Of a DNA stretch of 27,056 nucleotides, positions 9,610-18,551 are shown piece after piece. The translations under genes were made by a program, and so were the position numbers. Below the pieces are notes generated by a model, which worked only from the letters and a program-made list of their open reading frames with translations, was not told the origin of the DNA and did not search any database. How positions within the stretch are numbered: position 1 is the stretch's first letter; the number at the start of each line of letters is the position of its first letter. The stretch comes from Hondaea fermentalgiana (lineage: Eukaryota; Sar; Bigyra; Thraustochytrida; Thraustochytriidae). Location of the stretch: positions 82,080 to 109,135 of the forward strand of contig NPFB01000147.1 in the NCBI GenBank assembly GCA_014084085.1, written 5' to 3'.

Positions 9610-10932
9610 CTATCCATCCTGGCCAAATTCTGCGGTCCACTCGTCGAAGCGTCCCAGCTCGCTTTGAGAAACTGAGGTGTTGGAGTTTTCCACAGCGTAG
9701 AAAAAGTCCTCTGCCTTGACAGGTGGGACAAAGAGCTTGTCAGGCTCGACGTCGTACAGAGAGATAAACACTGCGCCGCAGGAATCGCAGCGTTTCTTCT
9801 TGGACTTGGACGTCTGCGGAGGGCACCGAGAGCAGTTTGGAGTTTCCTCTAAAGGCACCGGCTCATACATGCCGTCATCTGGATGCACCTTGAATTGCTT
9901 GGCTTCCTGGCAAATACGCAGGGGCCGCATGAGAGCCTCGCGCACTGCAATGGAAACATCTGCGCCAGAGTATCCTTCGGTCATTTCCGCGAGACTGTCA
10001 AGATCCTGTCGCGTCATCGTGTGCTCGGTCTCACCGATGCAGAGCTCGAAGAGCCTCTTGCGCGCGGCCTTCTCGGGGAGCGAAATATACACGCGCTTTT
10101 CAAAACGACGACGCATGGCCGGATCCAGGCTCCAGGGCGTGTTGGTGGCGCCGAGGACGAGGAGGCCCTTGTCGTCCTTGCCCACGCCCTGCATCTGCAC
10201 GAGGAACTCGGTCTTGATGCGGCGCTGGGAATCGTTCTCACCATCGGTGCGCGAGCCGCAGAGAGAATCAACTTCGTCAATGAAGATAATGGCGGGCCTG
10301 GCCTCGCGGGCCATTTCAAAGAGGTTGCGCACGAGGCGCTCGGATTCACCCTGCCATTTGGAGACGAGATCCGAGGAAGACACGGAGAAGAACTGCGCGT
10401 CGGCCTCGGTAGCGACAGCCTTGGCAAGGTACGATTTACCAGTACCAGGCGGGCCGTAGAGAAGGATGCCCTTCCAGGGGCGCCTTTCGCCCTCGAAGAG
10501 TTGCGGAAAGCGGGTGGGAAGAATGACCGCCTCCTTGAGAGCAGCCTTTGCGCGGTCGAGGCCTGCGACATCGTCCCAGCTCACGTTGGGCTTTTCGGTG
10601 ACGATGGCCGACGCGAGCGCGCCGCGCAGCTTGGACTTTTCGGCGTCCTCGGCGCCTCCGCCGTTGCCGACCGCGGCGGCGGCCTTTGGCTTGTCCCTCT
10701 CCGCGTCAATGGCCTCCTTGAGCTGTTCCGCGCGGACCATGTACCCCTCGACGCGTTTCGTGAGGATCTCCTTGGACCGCGGGTTCTTTTCGTACTTGAG
10801 CGCGACCAGGAACATCTCCAGCGCGCGCTGGTACTTGGCGTACGCCTCCGCGTACTCCTTCTCGTTGTCCAGCTTGATCGCCTCGGCCACGGTGGCCGTG
10901 GCCTGCTTGATCATCGACGAGTTGTCCGTCAT
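9610..10932 (-). CDS. VPS4: Vacuolar protein sorting-associated protein 4 (ESCRT-III disassembly AAA ATPase)
   Basis: VPS4 is the ATPase that extracts ESCRT-III subunits from endosomal and other membranes (multivesicular body formation, cytokinesis). The 440-residue protein has the usual length (yeast 437). It has an N-terminal MIT three-helix domain (about 3-75), which binds ESCRT-III tails, a linker, and the AAA cassette. Walker A is GPPGTGKS (160-167), Walker B IIFIDE (215-220), and arginine-finger region MRRRFEKR (273-280). The C-terminal helix has the typical RFDEWTAEFGQDG ending. Oddity: where the beta domain is expected, residues 367-385 read CSRC-x11-CDSC, resembling a zinc ribbon and absent from human and yeast VPS4 as I recall them. 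The start is the ATG before the MIT domain (A at -3). The gene is convergent with CENP-C and divergent from PPIL2. Confidence 0.96.
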   Translation of the reverse strand: MTDNSSMIKQATATVAEAIKLDNEKEYAEAYAKYQRALEMFLVALKYEKNPRSKEILTKRVEGYMVRAEQLKEAIDAERDKPKAAAAVGNGGGAEDAEKSKLRGALASAIVTEKPNVSWDDVAGLDRAKAALKEAVILPTRFPQLFEGERRPWKGILLYGPPGTGKSYLAKAVATEADAQFFSVSSSDLVSKWQGESERLVRNLFEMAREARPAIIFIDEVDSLCGSRTDGENDSQRRIKTEFLVQMQGVGKDDKGLLVLGATNTPWSLDPAMRRRFEKRVYISLPEKAARKRLFELCIGETEHTMTRQDLDSLAEMTEGYSGADVSIAVREALMRPLRICQEAKQFKVHPDDGMYEPVPLEETPNCSRCPPQTSKSKKKRCDSCGAVFISLYDVEPDKLFVPPVKAEDFFYAVENSNTSVSQSELGRFDEWTAEFGQDG

Positions 10933-11132
10933 CGTCCCTGCTCCTCGCAGCCTGCTCCGCGAGAGCTCTCTCCCGCGCGCTCGACGCTCGTGCGCTCCCT
11001 CGCGAGCTCCCTCGGCACGGAGATGGATACGGCGCGGGCGGGCAACCGCGGCACCTTCCTCGGCCGCCTCCGCGACGCCGGCTCGCGCGGCTGCGCGCGG
11101 CTCCGCGCGCGGCTCTGCGCGCGGCTCTGCGC

Positions 11133-11232
11133 NNNNNNNNNNNNNNNNNNNNNNNNNNNNNNNNNNNNNNNNNNNNNNNNNNNNNNNNNNNNNNNNNNNN
11201 NNNNNNNNNNNNNNNNNNNNNNNNNNNNNNNN
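11133..11232. other. Assembly gap of exactly 100 N
   Basis: One hundred consecutive N bases, a conventional scaffold-gap size, so the true length is unknown. The left flank ends in tandem GCGCGCGGCTCT-like 12-mers and the right flank is equally GC-rich. A GC-rich tandem repeat probably broke the assembly. Confidence 0.98.
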
Positions 11233-11624
11233 GGACGGCCTCTGCGCGCGCGGGCGTCTGCGGGCGCGGCGGCTGCGCGGGGGCTGGCTCGCTCGATCGG
11301 GTTCTGTCTCTGACTCTTGTTTTTGGTGCAGCATACACAGGAAGGAGAAGCGAGGAAGGGGGAGAAGGCGAGGGAAGGGGAGCACGAGGGGGAAAGGAGG
11401 CGAGGGAGAGGAAAGAAAGATGGATCGCGATTGACGAGCAACAGCGGCGCAGACGAGGACGACGAGGCACGTGCCGCGCAGACGGTGGGGAGCAGAGGCG
11501 GATGCAGAGGGACGAGGTGAAGAAGAAGGTGAGGAGAAGAAGAAGAAGGAGATGATGATGATGAGGGTGGTGAAAATGATGACAATGATGATGAATGAGG
11601 GTGGTGAAAATGCATGGAAGAGTG

Positions 11625-11653
11625 CTGTTGCTGTTGCTGCTGCTGCTGCTGCT
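11625..11653 (+). repeat. CTG/TTG trinucleotide repeat
   Basis: Interrupted CTG run (CTGTTGCTGTTG followed by pure CTG units) in the VPS4-PPIL2 spacer, with no coding context. Confidence 0.8.
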
Positions 11654-12342
11654 AGAGGACGCTTGAAAAAAGGAGAAAAGATAAGGCGAAGCCGAGAACA
11701 GACAAGATGAACGATATGGTAAATGGAGTGCTGAGACTTTCTGAAAAGGATCAAGCCTCGGGTGGTGGCTCTTTGATTTGGATACAGATTCGATACGAAG
11801 GACTGTGGAAGACAGACTGAGGGTGGTGAAGCGAGGTGTCAACTTTGTTACGAGCGCGATCAAATCAGTTGTTTCTGTTTCTTTCGCAGCGCGCATAATT
11901 CTGTTTCATCTGCGTTTTGAAAAATGGAGTTCCTCTCGAATTTCATGGTTTGTTCCCGTGTTGTCCGTGTGGAGTGGAAACAAATGTATGAGAAGCGGCA
12001 GCGGCCACTGATGCTAGGCCAAGCTAGCTTTGCTACCAGAGGCCCAGCCAGCTCTTCTTCCCAGATTCCTTTTTCGTCGCAGCTTCCTTCTTTGAAGCGC
12101 CCGAGGCTGGAGATTGTAGTCTTGATGTGACCTCGTGGGGAGTCACACCGGGTTATACCGTTCGAACTGGCCCACAGATGGCTGCTGCCCTGGGCCGGCA
12201 TGCCGTCTCTCGACAGTGCCCTGGGGGTTGGGTGATAGGGCTGTGGATGCAGCATTTGTCGCGGCTGTGATGGGCGTGCCTCGTTTTGGGCTTCCTGCTG
12301 GTGCTTTTTCAAGTTTCTGGCTTTTGCAAACTCTCTCTGGTT

Positions 12343-12346
<4 letters not shown>

Positions 12347-12375
<29 letters not shown>
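12347..12375 (+). repeat. (CTG)9 trinucleotide repeat
   Basis: Pure CTG run about 180 bases upstream of the PPIL2 start, probably in its promoter or 5' untranslated region. Confidence 0.85.
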
Positions 12376-12377
<2 letters not shown>

Positions 12378-12555
12378 TCTTGAATTCAAGTTGCAGCTTT
12401 GCTTCGAAGTTTGGTGGACCTGCTGCTGCCGGCCAGAACTTGAAGAAATTGTCCCCACAAAAACACGTTGCGCTACTCCCTCCGTGGTTGGCTGCAAGTG
12501 GCAGTAGTAGGCCTGTACCTAGGCCGCGGCGGCAAAGAGTAATACGGGCGGCGCG

Positions 12556-14112
12556 ATGGCCAAGGGCGCGAAGAAGCTGCACGAGCGCGCCACGGAGCGG
12601 CAGCGCGGCGACCAGGATGGCGGGACACAGGCCTCGGAGGCAGAGGGCCTGCCGTTCGACTGCTGCGCGCTCTCGCTGGTGCCGTGGACCTCACCCGTCA
12701 TGGCGGTCGTTCAGGAGGGCCGCGGGCTGGTCTTCGAGCTCTCGCACATTGCGGTCTACGTCAAGAAACACGGCGTTGACCCCGTGTATCATAAACCGCT
12801 CGCGCGCGAGGACCTCGTGACACTGCACTGGTCGCGAAACGGAGAGGGCAAGCTGCATTGTCCCGTCACTTTCAAGGTATTCACGCAGTTCTCCAACATT
12901 GTAGCCATCCGCGACACAGGCAACGTCTTCAGCCGCGAAGCCGTCGAGAATCTTTGCATCCTGCCACGCGTGTGGCGCGATCCCATCACGAACGAGCAAT
13001 TTGCCGGCCGAGAGGCGATCATCACTCTGCACTCTGCGCATTCCCAATCCTCGGGAACGCCAACAACAGGGGTCGATGGTCCACCTTTTGTCACGTCTGC
13101 CAAAAAAGTGTCCGGCGCGTCTACAGAAAGTGCGCCCAGCATCCGGATGTCTGGCATCGCAGAACGCATTCTTCAAAAAGCTGAGGCTTCTGCGCGGAGA
13201 CGCGCTGCCGCAGCAAGCAGTGCCCAGACATCCTCCGCCAATGTCAGCGTTGCCAAGTCTTCCGAGGTTCAGACGTCCTTTACATCGGGTATGTGCGCAG
13301 CATCGTTGACAAGCACTGCGGTGACTCCTCAAACGAGCAACGCACGTCAGATTGCAAACGCACGCGAGCTAGAATTGCGCCGATATCGAGCCATTCGCCA
13401 ACTCAAAAAGAAAGCATACGCACGTCTGGAGACCACGCACGGCGATCTGAATCTCGAAGTGTACTGCAACTTTACGCCGCAAACAGCAGAAAACTTTCTC
13501 GGCCTCGCGGAAAAGGGTTACTATGACGGTACGAGCTTTCATCGACTCATCCCGGGCTTCATGGTCCAGGGCGGCGATCCGACGGGAACGGGGCGCGGGG
13601 GCGAATCGCTATGGGGCGAAGCCTTTCCGGATGAGCTTGATCCAGGAAACATGCATCTCAAGCACAGCAAACGCGGTCTCCTGAGCATGGCGAATTCAGG
13701 GCCAAACACGAATCGATCTCAATTCTTCATCACCTTTGCGCCAAAGGCACATCTCGACACCAAGCACACCGTCTTTGGGCGTGTAGTTGGCGGCCTCGAG
13801 GTTCTCGACAAGATCGAGGCTATCAAGACCGGCAAAGACGACCTGCCTCTGGAGCCCATTACGATTAAGCGCGCTCTCGTTTTTGTCAACCCAATTCGCG
13901 AATTTGACAAGGCGCAGGCACAGGAGCACCCTGACAGTGCCACGAACGAAGGCGCCGTGGAACATGTAGCAGAATATGCAGAGGTCCGGCAGAAAGACGC
14001 TGACAGCGTTGCCCCGAAGGCCAAGAAGCGCCGTGTTCGCGAAGAAGACGTCGCTGCAGCCCGCAAGCCTTCACGGACTGGCGTGGTATTCAAGAACTTT
14101 AGTGACTGGTAA
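12556..14112 (+). CDS. PPIL2: U-box domain cyclophilin, PPIL2 / Cyp60 type
   Basis: PPIL2 combines a U-box (E3 ubiquitin ligase type) with a peptidyl-prolyl isomerase domain and is a nuclear, spliceosome-associated protein. The 518-residue product (human about 520) begins MAKGAKK. The PPIL2-specific N-terminal U-box region (about 33-150) has LPFDCCALSLVPW, then GKLHCPVTFKVFTQFSNIVA and TGNVFSREAVENL. A low-complexity linker follows, then the family-typical SLTSTAVTPQTSNA segment just before the cyclophilin domain (about 285-445). That domain has SFHRLIPGFMVQGGDPTGTG, including the catalytic Arg near 330, and NRSQFFITF. The position equivalent to the cyclosporin-contacting Trp of CypA is His (KAHLDTKHTVFG), so cyclosporin binding is expected to be weak (inference). 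The C-terminal tail is basic (KAKKRRVRE). No introns are seen. Start ATG has G at -3. Confidence 0.97.
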   Translation: MAKGAKKLHERATERQRGDQDGGTQASEAEGLPFDCCALSLVPWTSPVMAVVQEGRGLVFELSHIAVYVKKHGVDPVYHKPLAREDLVTLHWSRNGEGKLHCPVTFKVFTQFSNIVAIRDTGNVFSREAVENLCILPRVWRDPITNEQFAGREAIITLHSAHSQSSGTPTTGVDGPPFVTSAKKVSGASTESAPSIRMSGIAERILQKAEASARRRAAAASSAQTSSANVSVAKSSEVQTSFTSGMCAASLTSTAVTPQTSNARQIANARELELRRYRAIRQLKKKAYARLETTHGDLNLEVYCNFTPQTAENFLGLAEKGYYDGTSFHRLIPGFMVQGGDPTGTGRGGESLWGEAFPDELDPGNMHLKHSKRGLLSMANSGPNTNRSQFFITFAPKAHLDTKHTVFGRVVGGLEVLDKIEAIKTGKDDLPLEPITIKRALVFVNPIREFDKAQAQEHPDSATNEGAVEHVAEYAEVRQKDADSVAPKAKKRRVREEDVAAARKPSRTGVVFKNFSDW

Positions 14113-14547
14113 TTATATTTCTGACTGACCAATTTGATGCCGTCTGACGGCCCCACGCTCACGTGTCAAGCGACTTCAAATCCAGGCGAGGCATCATGAG
14201 CGATGGCCTTTAGCAAGCGAGGCGTTGTGAGAAGAGAATGCTGTTGAGGAGGGTCGTTTTGTAAAGAGACCTAATTTGAATTGGGCCTCTTCACTTTCGA
14301 CTCGCGGCCCACCTAACCGTCAAGTCAAAGACTAGGAGCTGAGGAGCTGCGCACAGTCAATCGGCCTTCTCTCGCGGCCTCGCGCGCGCTCAAGCGAGCG
14401 ACAGATCTGGCGGGGGGCGGTCGGCGCTCCACGAGCGGTCGAGCGCGAGAGAGCTGAGCGAAACTGACGGCAGAATTGAGCTTGTTCTGTTTTCCTTTTC
14501 GTAAAGACTGCGCCCAAAAAGCGTAAGGCAACTACGACATCGCGACC
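14113..14547. other. Intergenic spacer
   Basis: These 435 bases between PPIL2 and the acidic protein presumably hold the PPIL2 3' end and the downstream promoter. I see no gene, RNA or repeat here. Confidence 0.5.
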
Positions 14548-14778
14548 ATGAGCGGCGCCAGCGTTGTCGAGGAGGCGCTGCAGCAGGAGCAGGAGCAGCA
14601 GGGCAAACAAGACCAGTCGAAGCTGGCGCTCACAAAGCGTGGCAATGAGAGCGACAGCGAGAGTGATAGCGATGTGGACATGGAAAGTCGTAGCAAAGCA
14701 GATCAGGATGATGACAAGGCTCAACAAGCAAAGTCTCGATCTCTCGACCTTGACTTGAGCTCCGAAGAGGAGAATCAA

Positions 14779-14813
<35 letters not shown>

Positions 14814-17778
14814 AGCAAAAGAGACCAAGATCAAAATCAAAAACAAAATCAGAAAAAGGAAGAAGGATGAGGCAGGCAAGAACAAAAATGAGGTGGAGAA
14901 CAAAAGCTTTGCGGATCAAGAAGAAGAAGACGAAGAAGAAGAAGAAGAAGAAGAAGAAGAAGAAGACCAGGAGGAAGACCAAGATGAAGATGAAGATGAA
15001 GACGAAGAGTCCATGAGTGACACCGGCGAAGGCCTCAAGGGATGTCTACCGCGTCCCTCCGATGCAAGCCTTTTGCGCTCTACCAGCAAAGCAAAGATGT
15101 CTCGTCAGGAAATCCGCAGACTCGGCCCCTGGGCCTACCTTGCAGTGGGAGACAAGAAGAAGCGCAGTACATGGCACTTTCCTGTACGCCAAGCGGATGG
15201 ACGCATCAACACATACCTCCTGCAGACAGCGCGCAGTGAAATCCAGACGGGGAAACGCATGGTCAAACGAGACGATCGATTTTCACTTTCCACTAACGCC
15301 ATTCAACATTTACGGCAGCTCTGCTCCATTGTTTGGCCAGGCGTTCCTGATCTGCAAGTCGCACACTGCTACAGGGACCGACACGTACCTCAGCTTAGCA
15401 ACAAGTTCTGGATTTCGACCACGTCAGACCTTCGCAACGAAACCGAAGAACTCCTGCAGGACGTTAATATCAATGCCAATGACAATGCTGCTGATGGCGA
15501 AGACGAAGAAGACCGAATCGCGCGCGAAGAAGAGGAAAAGGCTCAACGCGAAAAGGAGCGCCTGCGCGAAAAGCAAGCCCTCCAGGCAGCGAGCCTTGTC
15601 GAGCGATTTCGTGCCAAGCGCATGGGGACAAAGCTTCGAACATCCAAAATGTCTGCAAAGTCGTCCACAAAGTCGGCGCCATTTTCTTCTAGAAATGCTG
15701 CCCGTGAAGAGGAAGCACAAAAAGAAGAAGAAGAAGAAGAAGACCTCTTTTTCATTGTTGGAGGTCCGGATGACCCCAAAGGTGCACGCCCTGAAAAGAG
15801 CAAGCGAAAATCGTCAAGTAAAGTGAAGAAGTCAGCGCTCAAGCAACGGCCGTCGTCTTTGGAGCCAGGACAAAGCCATCGTGGTATGCGAGGTCGCGGA
15901 CTTGTGCTTCAATCGCTGCGGAGCGAGGCCATGCGTCGTACCGCCGACAAACTTGCGGTGGACATGGGCTACAAGAACGTAAAGCATCATTTCGAAGAAA
16001 CAGCAGCAGCCGCTGCACTCAGCGACGAAGATGCTCCAGAAGACCTTCTCGAGGAATACGATGAGGAAGAGGACGAGGAAGAGGGCGAGGAAGAGGGCGA
16101 GGAAGAAGACAATGAAGAGCAAGACCAAGACCAAGACCCGCGCGACGAGGACGACAGCGATGAAGGTGAGGCCGAGCTTGGTCACGCTTATGACGCAGCC
16201 GATGAAGGTCAAGACGGCGACAACGAAGACATTGACGAGAACGACGACGCCGGCGAGGCCAAGGCAGAACAGTCGAAGATATCCAAGCCTGTGCGCACAT
16301 ACGGACGTTTCCGGCCGAGCGAAAAGAATGAAGCCACCAAGGCACTTCGAAAACATAACCTCCAGAACGACAACGCGGCCGATCATGCCGACGATGAGGA
16401 GGAAGTCGAGGAGGAGAGCCGTGCGAAAACAGGCGCTGCTGAATCTCAAGACGCTCAAGAAGCAACGCAAAGTGCTCAGGAAGCATCAGAGAACAATGCG
16501 CAGAAGGTGCCGCAAAAAGTCCAAGAAGCAGCAAAGGATCGGAGCGCCGCTTACAGAAAGATGCTCGAGCGAGAGAATGCAGTCTTGTCTGGGCGGCGCA
16601 AGGCCAAGGGCAACTTCGGGGACGAAGAGGCCGAGGAAGAAGATCTCGACGATGGCGTCGACGACTTTGGTAACGCAGCTGCCGGTGGACGAAAATTTCG
16701 CTCGCTCAGTGATGAGCGCGAGGCTCGTCTTGATCGCGCCTTAAATCGAATTACCGAAGGCGACCTCGAGGACATCGTGGACGACGTTTCGGATGGCGAG
16801 GGTGACGATGGCGGGGACGTTGGTGAGCTGTACCGTACAAGCATGCAAGAAAAGGAGGAAAAGGAGCTCGAGCGTCTGCAAGAGGATTTGCGTGAGCACC
16901 GCCTCATGGCTGCCATCTCGAGGCGAAATACGACAAGCGCGCGACTTGATCGAGCTCTGGGTGAGACTTCGGAGGCCGAAGACACGGACGAGGAAGAGGA
17001 ACTTGCCCGTGTGGAGCGTTTTCGTACGCTCGATGTACAACGGCGCGAGATGATTGCCAGCGGAGAGCAGACCGGCGAGACGATCGAAGACGTCGACAAC
17101 GAGGCCGAGCAGCTCGCCAGTTTCCTCATGCTCTCCAAAGAGGAGCGCCAGCGTCGCAAACTCGAGCGCATTCGCGAGCGTGCACTTGCAAAACGAATGG
17201 CTCACGCTTCTTCCTCGCAAGACCCGGATCAGCCAAGGAGTCATGTGCAAGAACGCGATGCCGAGAACAAGCTGCGCAAGACCGTATCTCTCGAGGACGC
17301 GGCCGGTCCGCGCGAAGACCACGAAGACCTTTTGCGCTGTATCCGTCGCTCTGACAGTCTTTTGAGCACCGCCACCCGGAGTACGCGGACCGGGCTCGTC
17401 AAAACGGTGTCAACGTCGTCGACGAGTTCGAGTTCAACCATTTCTGCTACGCTTGGCAAACGCACATTCGGTGGTCTTGCGTCGGCTCCGCGTTTTGGTC
17501 GCGCGGGGAGTCTCATTGGCTCAGATGGTGCCCCTACTATGAGCTCTCTCGACGATCTTGGCGCCATTTCTACCGCCGGCTCTGAGGTGGCGAATGTATC
17601 CAACCAGTTCATTTTTACCATGTCGGGCGTCCCTGACAGCACCACTGCAGCAAGTGCTCCAAAGTCGAACAAACCAGCGCCACTTGCCAAAAAGAAGTCC
17701 CTCACGCCCCACCGTCAACTCCCGCCCACGAAGAAGCGCAAGAAGCAGGGCCGACTTGCAGCGCTTATCGCGAATTAG
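14548..17778 (+). CDS. Large acidic nuclear protein, possible Claspin/Mrc1-like replication-checkpoint mediator
   Basis: The 1076-residue protein is dominated by acidic blocks: Asp run at 79-88, Glu run at about 125-140, further D/E stretches near 495-570. A compact, apparently folded segment lies at about 185-305 (LGPWAYLAVGDKKKRSTWHF ... IVWPGVPDLQVAHCYRDRH); I do not recognise it. Claspin/Mrc1-like hints are an acidic-hydrophobic patch (FEETAAAAALSDEDAPEDL, about 478-496) and Arg/Glu-rich helices (about 720-900). Further hints are Ser-rich segments resembling the conserved region before the C-terminus, and a late aromatic patch (NQFIFTMSGVPDS, about 1019-1031). Claspin mediates Chk1 activation and fork speed. 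The assignment rests on overall resemblance, not a decisive motif. Other acidic chromatin or ribosome-biogenesis factors remain possible. The C-terminus is basic (KKRKKQGRLAALIAN). The coding status is secure: ATG with A at -3 and a continuous frame. Confidence 0.85.
14782..14811 (+). repeat. (GAC)10 coding repeat, poly-Asp
   Basis: A pure GAC run within the acidic protein gene. The CENP-C poly-Asp uses only GAT instead, so the two tracts arose independently by slippage. Confidence 0.85.
14919..14966 (+). repeat. (GAA)n coding repeat, poly-Glu
   Basis: A nearly pure GAA run, broken by one GAC, encodes the glutamate stretch before the folded segment of the acidic protein. Confidence 0.85.
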
Positions 17779-18551
17779 AGAGTAATAAAAGCAAACCAAC
17801 TTACTGACCACGAACAGAGTTTTCTTCATTTTTGGGACAGGTATAGGCCTATCTCCCAATAGAGTTCGTACTGCATACAGCAGCTTGTGTATGCAAGGTG
17901 AGTCGCAGGACTTTTGCGGTAGGACTGCCACCCGAATAATCATATTTAAAATGTTGCATCGCTCTTGTTCGAGGCATTCATTACACTGTGTTGACTATGA
18001 ACCGGAACCGTATGGTAGCATGTACATAATGGCCTTGTTGCTTGGGCATACTCTTTCCTCACAACGCTTTTTTGAAGCAACCTTTTTTCCAGAACGAAAA
18101 AATGCTTGACTCCTCGCATCATCACTTCAGCGCTCGGCGCTCTAATATTTCCTTGCAGCTGCAAATCCTTCTAGGTGAGGTCTTACTCGACCGAAACTTC
18201 GCACGCTCGACCGGTCGTCCCAAGCTAGATCTCGCGAAAGCTTCCGGGGTCCCCAAGAACGAGTCCCCTCCCCCCAAAAAGAGAACTTGAGCAAACTTGG
18301 GACAAAAAAAGACCGTTGCCCTGGGTCGAGTCCAAGTCCTCTGGTGCTTACATGTTAAGCAGCTCAGGCCGGGCGCAAGTACGACTAGCTCAATGCACGA
18401 GGCCCGCCCCGCCCGGACCTTGATGGCATCGGAGGGCTCGCGACGCGGAGTCCTCGCTGATCGCGCTTATCGCGTAGGCGCTGCTGCTGTACGGAGCAGC
18501 GGCCAAACGAGCGCTGGATGGTGGAGACCCGAAGGCCAGGGCACGGTAAAG
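17779..18551. other. Intergenic spacer upstream of CATSPERG
   Basis: These 773 bases precede the CATSPERG start. They contain a 10-bp palindrome CGACCGGTCG (18208-18217) and a C/A-rich stretch near 18270-18310. ATGs at 18393 and 18423 are in frame with the gene and would add 53 or 43 residues ahead of the signal peptide. No RNA gene is evident. Confidence 0.45.
17784..17789 (+). promoter_or_regulatory. Candidate polyadenylation signal AATAAA
   Basis: A canonical AATAAA lies only 6 bases after the TAG stop of the acidic protein gene. It would imply a very short 3' untranslated region if used. I saw no equally clear hexamer just after the other stops. Confidence 0.4.

Larger units (their letters stand above)
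10933..12555. other. Divergent spacer between VPS4 and PPIL2, with assembly gap and microsatellites
   Basis: This 1.6-kb region contains the 5' sides of both genes. Next to VPS4 it is extremely GC-rich and interrupted by the N gap. Further right it has purine-rich and GAT/GAA-rich sequence (about 11520-11600) and two CTG tracts. Frames running through it on both strands depend on low-complexity sequence and lack good starts. I support no gene here. Confidence 0.5.

Noticed and set aside
10933..11754. N-terminal extension of VPS4 through the assembly gap
   Set aside because: The frame is open only because of N and Arg/Ala-rich GC sequence; the MIT domain starts normally at the ATG at 10932, which has a purine at -3.
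11860..12582. A 240-codon minus-strand frame over the VPS4-PPIL2 spacer, reaching into the PPIL2 coding start
   Set aside because: It has no ATG at its 5' end, contains a poly-Ser made by the CTG microsatellite, shows no domain, and overlaps the well-supported PPIL2 start.
17960..18030. Possible tRNA, from a TTCGAGGC T-loop-like word
   Set aside because: No matching A box, acceptor stem or anticodon arm can be drawn around it.
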